From: Flavobacteriaceae bacterium UBA5950
Lineage (GTDB): Bacteria > Bacteroidota > Bacteroidia > Flavobacteriales > Flavobacteriaceae
NCBI GenBank assembly: GCA_002430545.1
Contig: DJCM01000010.1
Coordinates: 2,539-25,081 of the forward strand
DNA length: 22,543 nt
Reading direction: 5' to 3'
Translations under genes and position numbers: made by a program
Notes under the pieces: model-generated
Told to the model about the DNA's origin: nothing
The model's input: the letters and a program-made list of their open reading frames with translations, nothing else
Database searches by the model: none
Shown here: piece by piece, positions 15,906 to 22,543 of the stretch
How positions within the stretch are numbered: position 1 is the stretch's first letter
How the letters are laid out: each line of letters starts with the position of its first letter

Positions 15906-18686
15906 TTGAAAAAACTCTTTACAGGTATTACACTGTTGTTTGTAACTGTTGGTTTATCGCAACAGTCAAATAATATCAATGCCACAATCGATCCCGAAAA
16001 AGGTGCTATTGAAGTTAGCCAAATAGTAACATTTACCAATCATACCAATAAGGCCTTAGACAGTCTTTACTTGTATGATTGGAATCATGCCTACAAAGAC
16101 ACCTCAACTCCTTTGTCTAAAAAACTTTCAGAAGAATTTAATTTTAAGTTCGAAAGATCGAGTTCGAATGAGAAAGGGAAAACAAGCATACATCAAATTC
16201 TCTCTGAGGAAAAACCCCTCCAATGGCGTCGATTGGAGAAGCAAATAGACATCATCGTTGTCGATCTCATTCAACCCCTATTGCCTGGCGGGTCACAAGA
16301 TATTTTTATCTCATACACCCTTCAATTGCCCTCTTCTTCTTTCACTGGATATGGTATTGATCCAAAGCAAAACATCAATTTCAGAAATGGATTTTTGCAG
16401 CTTGCTAATCAAAGTATAGGTGGGCATTGGTATCTTGATTCTAACTATGGGTTTCACGACATGAGTGCATCCCATTCAACGAGTACATTTTCGATTTGTT
16501 TCCCTGAAAACTATATCATCATACCATCTACCAAAGGTGATAATCAAGAGGGATGCTGGCGCATAAGTGGTGCATTAAAACACAACTTTAATTTTTATCT
16601 AAAAAAAGAACATGATTTTAGACTGATTGCTTCATCTGGTTTTGAGATCAGAACTGATATGGCAAATGATTTTGAAAATGAAGTATATGATCAACAGATC
16701 ATGCGTCGTTTTAAAGTGTATTTGGAAAGATATTTTGGAAATATTAGCGATCAATACTTTTTGGTAGATTCAGCGTTTTATGAGCAACAACCAATCGTGG
16801 GGTTTGATGTGCTGTTAAACACCCTCAAACCAATTCCCAAGCATGAGCAGTTTGAGCTAAAATCCATACAGGCCCTTTTACGAAAACTCGTTCAATCAAA
16901 ATTTCCTGGGAATTTTCGTCAAAACAAATGGATTGCAGATGGACTATCTCATTATCTTTTTATGCGATATGTCGAAGAGCATTTTCCCAAATTATCATTG
17001 ATTGGAAACCTGTCGCAATTACCTTTGATATCATCTTACGATTTTGCCAAAGCACCTTTTACATTTAAAACCAATTTACAAGCAGCGTTTGTATATCGTA
17101 AAAACTTAACCCAGCCACTCAACACCCCTATTCAAAATCTCACGAAATACAACAGGAAAATAGCACATCGATCGCGTGCAGCTATGGGGCTCAAAATCCT
17201 AGAAAAAACACAAGGCAAAGCAAATATTGATGACTTTATTTTTAATGTTTTTACTGTCAAAAATCTTAAAAACCCAATGGCGATTCAAGATCATTTTGAG
17301 TTGTTTTTCAGTGACAAAGTGAAGTGGTTTAATGAAGATTATGCCTCAGAAACATTGTTGACAGATTATTCGATTCGTCAAAAAAACAAGTCAAATGATA
17401 GTATTCAAGTTGAGTTGATCAATCACGCCAAAGCGCAAAATCCAGTCAACGTGAGTACTTATCAAGATGACCAATTGATTTCATCTGTTTGGGTTACAGG
17501 AGGAAAAGAAACAGAAGATTTTCTTTTAAATACAAAGGAAGTTGACAAAATTGTTGTCAATCCAAATCAATTTGTTTTAGAGACGAATACAAACAATAAT
17601 AGTCTTGTTTTGGGTAAACCATTCAAGAAAAGGCAAAAGCGTTTTCGACTGTATGAGGACATCCCTTCACCTGCACACAAATCCTCCTATTTTACTCCCA
17701 ATTTAACTTACAATGCTTATGATGGTTTACTATTGGGAATGGTTTTTCACAATGGCCTTGTTTTTAGTCAGCCCTCTACATTCTTTGTGTCTCCTCTTTA
17801 TGCAACAAACAAAAAGAACTTAGCAGGTTCGTTTTCAGTTTTGCGTCGCTCCTATTTTCAAGACAGAAAGCTGTCTGGCATCACTTATCGATTTGGGTTG
17901 AAGTCTTTCCATTTTGATGAAAACAACAGATATTATCGCATATCCCCCGAAATCTTTGCTACTTTCAAACCTGAGGGATTGTCGAGCAATAAGCGTTCTA
18001 CTATTGGGCTACAATTGATTTCTTTACTTCGGGAAAATAGTATTCAAAAGAATTACGATGATTTTTATGTTGGTTCCCTTTCTTATGCTCTCGCCAATAG
18101 CAATAGCGCAATATCCAAAGTATTTGGCGTAAATATTCAAGTTGGCGAATCGTTTCAGAAGGTCACTGCATCCTATCGAAATCGAAAATACTACACAGAG
18201 GCAAGACAATACACCTACAGGTTATTTTTAGGTTTTCTGGCTGACACCATCAAGAGTGGAAACTATGATTTTGGTATTTCGAGGGTCAACGATTATTCTT
18301 TTAGCTTTAACTTTTTAGGTCGCTCTGAAAGGAGTGGCATCTATAGTCAACAATATGTACTTGCAGATGCAGGATTTAAATCTTTTATCCCTGTTCAGTC
18401 TGCCAATCAATGGGTTTTGTCTTCCAATCTTAGCACAACCATTTGGCGTAGTTTTGAGTTGTATGGCGATGTAGGTTGGATCAAAAACAAACGCGAAAAA
18501 TTTGATTTTATATATGATGCTGGATTTAATTTAAACCTGTTGCAAGACTATCTAGCCTTGTATTTCCCAGTGTACTCGAATTTGGGTTGGGAGGTCAATG
18601 ATGCGTCATATGCAACCAAAATTCGCTTTTCACTCTCTTTAGAAACATCTGATATCATTTCTTTATTTACCAGGAGTTGGTTTTAA
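15906..18686 (+). CDS. M1-peptidase-like/outer-membrane beta-barrel fusion with degenerate active site
   Basis: A 926-residue protein with a signal peptide (KKLFTGITLLFVTVGLSQ), starting at TTG 15906, the only start that keeps the leader. Residues about 20-480 resemble the beta-sandwich plus helical domain of M1/gluzincin peptidases found in flavobacteria. Where those have LLHELVHQ, this has LLRKLVQS: Arg326, Lys327 and Gln330 replace the HExxH residues, and the following WLxEGL helix reads WIADGLSHYL with Asp345 for the third ligand. Residues from about 590 alternate polar and aromatic strands and end in RSWF, a terminal Phe typical of BAM-assembled outer-membrane barrels. So it is likely an outer-membrane protein whose peptidase-like part is catalytically dead. 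Function unknown; domain limits are by eye. Confidence 0.75.
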   Translation: MKKLFTGITLLFVTVGLSQQSNNINATIDPEKGAIEVSQIVTFTNHTNKALDSLYLYDWNHAYKDTSTPLSKKLSEEFNFKFERSSSNEKGKTSIHQILSEEKPLQWRRLEKQIDIIVVDLIQPLLPGGSQDIFISYTLQLPSSSFTGYGIDPKQNINFRNGFLQLANQSIGGHWYLDSNYGFHDMSASHSTSTFSICFPENYIIIPSTKGDNQEGCWRISGALKHNFNFYLKKEHDFRLIASSGFEIRTDMANDFENEVYDQQIMRRFKVYLERYFGNISDQYFLVDSAFYEQQPIVGFDVLLNTLKPIPKHEQFELKSIQALLRKLVQSKFPGNFRQNKWIADGLSHYLFMRYVEEHFPKLSLIGNLSQLPLISSYDFAKAPFTFKTNLQAAFVYRKNLTQPLNTPIQNLTKYNRKIAHRSRAAMGLKILEKTQGKANIDDFIFNVFTVKNLKNPMAIQDHFELFFSDKVKWFNEDYASETLLTDYSIRQKNKSNDSIQVELINHAKAQNPVNVSTYQDDQLISSVWVTGGKETEDFLLNTKEVDKIVVNPNQFVLETNTNNNSLVLGKPFKKRQKRFRLYEDIPSPAHKSSYFTPNLTYNAYDGLLLGMVFHNGLVFSQPSTFFVSPLYATNKKNLAGSFSVLRRSYFQDRKLSGITYRFGLKSFHFDENNRYYRISPEIFATFKPEGLSSNKRSTIGLQLISLLRENSIQKNYDDFYVGSLSYALANSNSAISKVFGVNIQVGESFQKVTASYRNRKYYTEARQYTYRLFLGFLADTIKSGNYDFGISRVNDYSFSFNFLGRSERSGIYSQQYVLADAGFKSFIPVQSANQWVLSSNLSTTIWRSFELYGDVGWIKNKREKFDFIYDAGFNLNLLQDYLALYFPVYSNLGWEVNDASYATKIRFSLSLETSDIISLFTRSWF

Positions 18687-18699
18687 TGACAAGTTGTCA
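18687..18699. repeat. Inverted repeat TGACAA-g-TTGTCA upstream of the E1 gene
   Basis: A perfect 6-base inverted repeat with a single central base, immediately after the stop of the beta-barrel gene. Size and near-zero spacer resemble an operator half-site pair for a dimeric regulator. It lies 36 bases upstream of the promoter element at 18723. Function is inferred. Confidence 0.35.
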
Positions 18700-18712
18700 C
18701 TTAGTTTTGCCA

Positions 18713-18724
18713 TACAAATTTGTA
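18713..18724. repeat. Palindrome TACAAATTTGTA overlapping the E1 promoter
   Basis: A perfect 12-base palindrome whose last two bases are the TA of the -7 element TAAATTTG. A protein bound here would block the promoter, so it is a possible operator, but AT-rich palindromes of this size arise by chance. Confidence 0.3.
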
Positions 18725-18730
18725 AATTTG
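18723..18730 (+). promoter_or_regulatory. Candidate -7 promoter element of the E1 gene
   Basis: TAAATTTG matches TAnnTTTG exactly and ends 14 bases before the ATG at 18745. TTTG at 18706-18709 is 13 bases upstream, shorter than the usual spacing. The match lies in a 58-base gap between same-strand genes, suggesting an own promoter for E1. Confidence 0.5.
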
Positions 18731-18744
18731 AGCGCCATTACCAA

Positions 18745-21129
18745 ATGATAAACGAACTCACATCAGAAATTTCCTTTGCATCTTTTAAGAAAGAAATCCT
18801 AAAAGACTATGAGACTATTTGCCTGAGCAGAGCTGTTAGCCTCTTGGGTCGCAAGGAGGTCCTCACTGGCAAAGCCAAGTTTGGTATTTTTGGCGATGGA
18901 AAAGAGCTTCCTCAAATTGCAATGGCAAAGGCATTTCAAAAAGGGGATTTTCGATCTGGTTATTATCGTGATCAGACTTTTATGATGGCGATCAACTGCC
19001 TTACACCTCAACAGATATTTGCTGGTTTATATGCGCATACAGATCCTAATCATGAACCCATGTCTTCTGGTCGACAGATGGGTGGACACTATAACACAGA
19101 CTTAATTGACGAAAATGGGTCGTGGCTTACACAAACCGATCGATACAATTCAAGTTCTGATGTGTCTTGTACTGCTGCACAAATGCCTCGTCTGGTTGGT
19201 CTTGCGATGGCATCAAAACTATATCGATCTGAAAAACTCTTTGACAACCCCAAATTTTCAGTCAATGGAAATGAAGTAGCATGGGGTACTATAGGAAATG
19301 CAAGCACAAGTGAAGGGTTGTTTTTCGAATCTTTAAACGCTGCTGGCGTTCATCAAATACCAATGGTCATCAGTGTTTGGGATGATAATTATGGTATATC
19401 GGTTGACAACAGTTTTCAGACAGTTAAAGAGAGTATTTCAGAAGCCCTTTCAGGATTTAAACGAAACAAAACAAAAGATGGTTTTGAGATTTTTTCAGTC
19501 AAAGGCTGGGACTATCCAAAGCTTATACATATCTTCCAAAAAGCAGGTGAAATCGCAAGAACACATCATGTTCCTGTACTGATTCATGTAACAGAACTCA
19601 CACAGCCACAAGGTCATTCCACATCTGGTTCTCATGAAAGATACAAATCTAACAATCGTCTGAAGTGGGAAAAAGAAAACGATTGTAATCTCAAATTTAG
19701 GTCTTGGATCATCGACAACAATATCGCTACCGAAGCAGAGCTTGAGGCAATTGAAACATCAACCCAACAAGAAGCAAAAAAAGCAAAAGAAAATGCATGG
19801 GAAGCCAGTTTAGAACCTATCCGAAACGAAGCAAAACAGCTTACCAATTGTGTTACTGATACAGGTGATGAAGGTCTAGTTAAAGAAGGACAAAGACTAT
19901 TGAAAGACAAATCGATCAATCGTAAAAAAATCGCATCCTTTGCTCGTAAATCATTACGAGTATTGCGAAAACAACCCCACTCACAAACTGAGAAATTGCA
20001 ATCATGGATTGCCAATTATTTTGAAGAAACACAGCCAAAATTCAGTGCCGCTTTGTACAACGAAACCAAAACATCTTCCCTAGCAGTGAAAAAAGTTGAG
20101 GTGTCGTATGAGGATGACGCTCCCAAGGTCGATGGCAGAATCATACTTCGAGATAACTTTAAAGCACTGTTTGAGATGCATAACAATTTACTTGTATTTG
20201 GAGAGGACACAGGTAAGATTGGTGATGTCAATCAGGGTTTAGAGGGTTTGCAGTCCCTGTTTGGTGTTGAGCGAGTCGCAGATCGTGGCATTCGTGAAGC
20301 AACCATTGTTGGCGAAGGAATCGGAATGGCACTACGTGGGCTTCGTCCGATTGCTGAAATTCAGTATATGGATTATGTATTATATGCACTTCAAATCATG
20401 AGTGATGACTTGGCGACTTTGCATTATCGCACCAACGGAAAACAAGTATGTCCACTGATTGTTCGAACGCGAGGACACAGACTCGAAGGGATTTGGCATT
20501 CAGGCTCACCCATGGGAAGTCTTGTACACAATCTTCGGGGTATGTTTGTGCTCGTTCCTCGCAACATGACGCAAGCAGCAGGGATGTACAATACCCTTTT
20601 GGAGGGCAATGACCCTGCCCTTGTTATTGAATCTTTAAATGGATATCGCTTAAAAGAAAAACTACCTAACAATCTTGGAGACTTTCGTGTTCCACTCGGT
20701 GTTGTGGATACAGTTCGCCAGGGAAAAGACATGACTGTCGTTTCGTATGGCTCCACCCTTCGAATTGTTCTTGAAGCAGCTGATGAACTCGCTAGCTTAG
20801 GTATTGACATCGAAGTGATTGACGTTCAATCCTTAACCCCTTTTGACTTGAACCACGACATTCGCAGAAGCATCGAGAAAACCAATCGTGTGTTAATAGT
20901 GGATGAGGATGTGCCAGGAGGAGGAACAGCTTATATTTTAAATGAATTGTTGGAAAAACAACAGATATTTCCCTTATTAGACAACAAACCAAAGGCACTA
21001 TCTGCCAAAGAACATCGCCCAGCGTATGGTTCTGATGGAGATTATTTTTCAAAGCCAAGTTTAGATGATATTATCGAAACTGTATATGAGATGATGCATG
21101 AGTTCGATCCAAGGCAGTTTCCCCTCTAA
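18745..21129 (+). CDS. 2-oxoacid dehydrogenase E1, fused alpha and beta subunits
   Basis: A 794-residue thiamine-diphosphate enzyme carrying both halves of an E1 component in one chain. Residues about 1-340 are the E1-alpha domain, with the ThDP/Mg2+ region GNASTSEG at 184-191 and DDNYGISVD after it. A charged linker (about 350-455) joins it to E1-beta, where FGEDTGKIGD carries Glu487, the residue that activates ThDP; YMDYVLYALQ and the C-terminal transketolase-like domain (VDVQSL..., DEDVPGGGTAY) follow. It decarboxylates a 2-oxoacid and passes the acyl group to an E2 lipoyl protein; branched-chain 2-oxoacids are the best guess, pyruvate possible. E2 and E3 are not nearby. An open frame reaches TTG 18694, but ATG 18745 fits the family start. 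The end overlaps holA by 59 bases. Confidence 0.9.
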   Translation: MINELTSEISFASFKKEILKDYETICLSRAVSLLGRKEVLTGKAKFGIFGDGKELPQIAMAKAFQKGDFRSGYYRDQTFMMAINCLTPQQIFAGLYAHTDPNHEPMSSGRQMGGHYNTDLIDENGSWLTQTDRYNSSSDVSCTAAQMPRLVGLAMASKLYRSEKLFDNPKFSVNGNEVAWGTIGNASTSEGLFFESLNAAGVHQIPMVISVWDDNYGISVDNSFQTVKESISEALSGFKRNKTKDGFEIFSVKGWDYPKLIHIFQKAGEIARTHHVPVLIHVTELTQPQGHSTSGSHERYKSNNRLKWEKENDCNLKFRSWIIDNNIATEAELEAIETSTQQEAKKAKENAWEASLEPIRNEAKQLTNCVTDTGDEGLVKEGQRLLKDKSINRKKIASFARKSLRVLRKQPHSQTEKLQSWIANYFEETQPKFSAALYNETKTSSLAVKKVEVSYEDDAPKVDGRIILRDNFKALFEMHNNLLVFGEDTGKIGDVNQGLEGLQSLFGVERVADRGIREATIVGEGIGMALRGLRPIAEIQYMDYVLYALQIMSDDLATLHYRTNGKQVCPLIVRTRGHRLEGIWHSGSPMGSLVHNLRGMFVLVPRNMTQAAGMYNTLLEGNDPALVIESLNGYRLKEKLPNNLGDFRVPLGVVDTVRQGKDMTVVSYGSTLRIVLEAADELASLGIDIEVIDVQSLTPFDLNHDIRRSIEKTNRVLIVDEDVPGGGTAYILNELLEKQQIFPLLDNKPKALSAKEHRPAYGSDGDYFSKPSLDDIIETVYEMMHEFDPRQFPL

Positions 21130-22135
21130 CGCTAACCCCAATATCATTAATCAATTGCCGAAGTATCGCTTTTTTAGGGATTGAATCAACCCCAAGTCCT
21201 TTGCAGTTCAAATCTGCAATTCGTATTTTTTCAAGTATATAAGTTATCGATTTCATCGGATAGCGACGTGCTGCCAACTGATACTCCTTTACTGCAAACT
21301 CTCGAACACCCAACACTCTAGACACATGACTAGGATTGTGATTTTCCAAACCATGATACTGTAGCAATTGCATAAAAAATTGATGCAACGCAGATAGAGT
21401 TACAATAATGGGATGCTGTCTAGGGTGTAATGAGAAGTAATGACAGATCTTTTGCGCATATGATACATTGCCAGACCCTAAGGCTCTTCGCAATTCAAAA
21501 TTGTTGAAATCCTTGCTAAAACCAATATGCTCCTCGATATGGTGTTCTGTGATCTCATTCTCACGATCAACAAGGAGGATCAGCTTCTCCAACGACTGCT
21601 CGATCGCACTTAGATGAGTTCCCAAACATTCGACCAAAAGATGCGATGCCTTGAGATTGATAGTTCTTTTTTTGGTCTTTGCCCAGCGTTGTATCCAATC
21701 TGGCACCTGATTTTCATAAAGCTTTTTGCTCTCAAACAATATCGATTGACCCTGCAATGACTTGTACAGTTTTTTTCGTTTATCAAGCGATTTATACTTG
21801 TAGCACACCACCAAAATCGTTGAGGGTTGAGGATTGGCAACATAACTCTCCAATTGATGAATGACTCGAGACAGTTCTTGTGCCTCTCGTACAACAACCA
21901 ACTGGTGTTCTGCCATCATTGGAAACCTTTTTGCAGAATCAACAATCTGTTCAATGGTCGTGTCTTTCCCATACAAAATGGTTTGGTTGAATGCGCGTTC
22001 TTCTTCAGACAGAATTGTTTGATACAATTCATTTTCAATAAGATCGATAAAGTAAGGCTCCTCGCCCATCAAGAAATAAATGGGAGAAAATTGCCTCTCC
22101 TTTATCGATTTAAAAATATCTTGTATTGAGTTCAA
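21071..22135 (-). CDS. holA: DNA polymerase III delta subunit
   Basis: A 354-residue clamp-loader subunit that opens the beta sliding clamp. The AAA+-like fold appears as SPIYFLMGEEPYFIDLIEN near the start (family P-loop position, degenerate as usual for delta), TILVVCYKYKSLDKRKKLYK, and the helical collar domain with ELRRALGSGN. The start is a TTG at 22135; no in-frame ATG precedes it before the 22-base gap to the divergent neighbour, and the family begins about here. The C-terminus runs about 18 residues past the usual end and that stretch overlaps the E1 gene on the other strand, so the tail may be a recent extension from stop-codon loss. Confidence 0.92.
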   Translation of the reverse strand: MNSIQDIFKSIKERQFSPIYFLMGEEPYFIDLIENELYQTILSEEERAFNQTILYGKDTTIEQIVDSAKRFPMMAEHQLVVVREAQELSRVIHQLESYVANPQPSTILVVCYKYKSLDKRKKLYKSLQGQSILFESKKLYENQVPDWIQRWAKTKKRTINLKASHLLVECLGTHLSAIEQSLEKLILLVDRENEITEHHIEEHIGFSKDFNNFELRRALGSGNVSYAQKICHYFSLHPRQHPIIVTLSALHQFFMQLLQYHGLENHNPSHVSRVLGVREFAVKEYQLAARRYPMKSITYILEKIRIADLNCKGLGVDSIPKKAILRQLINDIGVSVRGETALDRTHASSHIQFR

Positions 22136-22157
22136 TGTTTTTTTTCAATTTTGCAAT

Positions 22158-22543
22158 ATGCAGAAACTAACATTTCAGCCATATTCGCTGGTAATCAAAA
22201 GTAGTAAAAACAAGCGTTACATCTTTGATCAAATTCGTAAAAAATTTGTCGTCTTAACCCCTGAAGAGTGGGTTCGCCAACACGTGGTGCACTATTTATT
22301 GAACGAAAAAAAAGCACCCAAGTCGTGGATCAACGTCGAAAAGCAATTTACACTTGCAGGCTTGAAAAAAAGATTTGACGTTATTGTTTTTTCAGAAGAT
22401 GGAAGTGTGCAACTATTGGTCGAATGTAAAGCACCAAAAGTACCTATTTCGCAAGAAACTTTTGATCAGATCGCACGCTATAATATGAATTTCAATGCGC
22501 AATATATGATGATTACCAATGGACTGAATCACTATTATTGTAA
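22158..22543 (+). CDS. HSDR_N-like PD-(D/E)xK nuclease-domain protein (truncated by window)
   Basis: 128 codons are visible, starting at ATG 22158; the gene leaves the window. The fold matches the HsdR N-terminal domain family: KRFDVIVFSEDGSVQLLVECKAPKVPIS gives the catalytic Asp of FDVIV and the Glu-x-Lys of ECK, and the segment ends ITNGLNHYY. Upstream, IFDQIRKKFVVLTPEEWVRQ is the usual lead-in helix. Such short proteins often sit beside holA in Flavobacteria (from memory) and lack helicase parts, so this is probably not a type I restriction enzyme. It diverges from holA across 22 bases, a gap holding a run of eight Ts. Function unknown. Confidence 0.85.
   Translation, partial: MQKLTFQPYSLVIKSSKNKRYIFDQIRKKFVVLTPEEWVRQHVVHYLLNEKKAPKSWINVEKQFTLAGLKKRFDVIVFSEDGSVQLLVECKAPKVPISQETFDQIARYNMNFNAQYMMITNGLNHYYC

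Noticed and set aside
19632..20015. 127-residue minus-strand frame inside the E1 linker
   Set aside because: Antisense shadow of a charged linker; no domain or start evidence.
20424..20810. 128-residue minus-strand frame inside E1-beta
   Set aside because: Antisense shadow of the conserved E1-beta core; no supporting motif.
22138..22145. Run of eight Ts between holA and the HSDR_N gene
   Set aside because: No preceding stem, and it lies between two divergent starts where a terminator is not expected.
1..22543. CRISPR arrays, tRNA or rRNA genes, IS elements, phage or toxin-antitoxin modules
   Set aside because: No direct repeat arrays, cloverleaf-like stretches, transposase motifs or small toxin-like gene pairs were seen on either strand.

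Overview
The window looks like a chromosomal core segment of an AT-rich member of the Bacteroidetes, most likely a (marine) Flavobacteriia/Flavobacteriales species. Four things point there. Shine-Dalgarno sequences are nearly absent. Copies of TAnnTTTG, the Bacteroidetes -7 promoter element, recur just upstream of genes. Several products have forms typical of the group: a single-chain E1 alpha/beta 2-oxoacid dehydrogenase, MutS2 without an Smr domain, a DUF4369-TlpA lipoprotein, and an HSDR_N-type protein beside holA. No tRNA, rRNA, IS element, phage gene, CRISPR array or integrase was seen. This was judged by eye, without database searches.

Layout. 1-1073: the end of a SUI1/YciH-type translation factor gene overlaps a nucleoside phosphorylase gene by 4 bases. 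1074-1154 holds no gene. 1155-1856: remains of a Spondin_N lipoprotein gene split over three frames, the clearest anomaly here. 1863-2528 (-): ung. 2572-5120: mutS2 coupled by TAATG to a DCC-family thiol oxidoreductase gene. 5209-6420: a DAACS-type Na+/H+:dicarboxylate (glutamate/aspartate) symporter, convergent with aroC (6455-7540, -). 7635-8765: a TlpA-like thioredoxin lipoprotein gene, convergent with a rhomboid protease gene (8760-9401, -). 9464-10345: a lipid A/phospholipid acyltransferase gene, convergent with glmM (10332-11708, -). 11760-12338: an AcpH-like ACP phosphodiesterase gene. 12386-18686: uvrA, a LOG-family nucleosidase gene and a large M1-peptidase-like/beta-barrel fusion gene in a tight run. 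18745-21129: an E1 alpha-beta fusion gene. 21071-22135 (-): holA. 22158 to the window end: a truncated HSDR_N-domain gene.

Genes work in loose groups. DNA repair and replication: ung, mutS2, uvrA, holA. Envelope synthesis: glmM for UDP-GlcNAc, the acyltransferase for membrane lipid acylation, AcpH for ACP turnover. Envelope proteins: rhomboid, TlpA-like lipoprotein, beta-barrel fusion. Metabolism: aroC, symporter, nucleoside phosphorylase, E1. The genome is compact: three convergent pairs overlap at their 3' ends, by 6, 14 and 59 bases, and divergent pairs are separated by 22-94 bases.

I found no convincing new multi-gene system. The points most worth following up are the multiply frameshifted spondin gene, the peptidase-like protein whose HExxH site reads RKLVQ, the symmetric two-way promoter at 9417-9432, the apparently leaderless divergent glmM/acpH pair, and two palindromes in front of the E1 gene.
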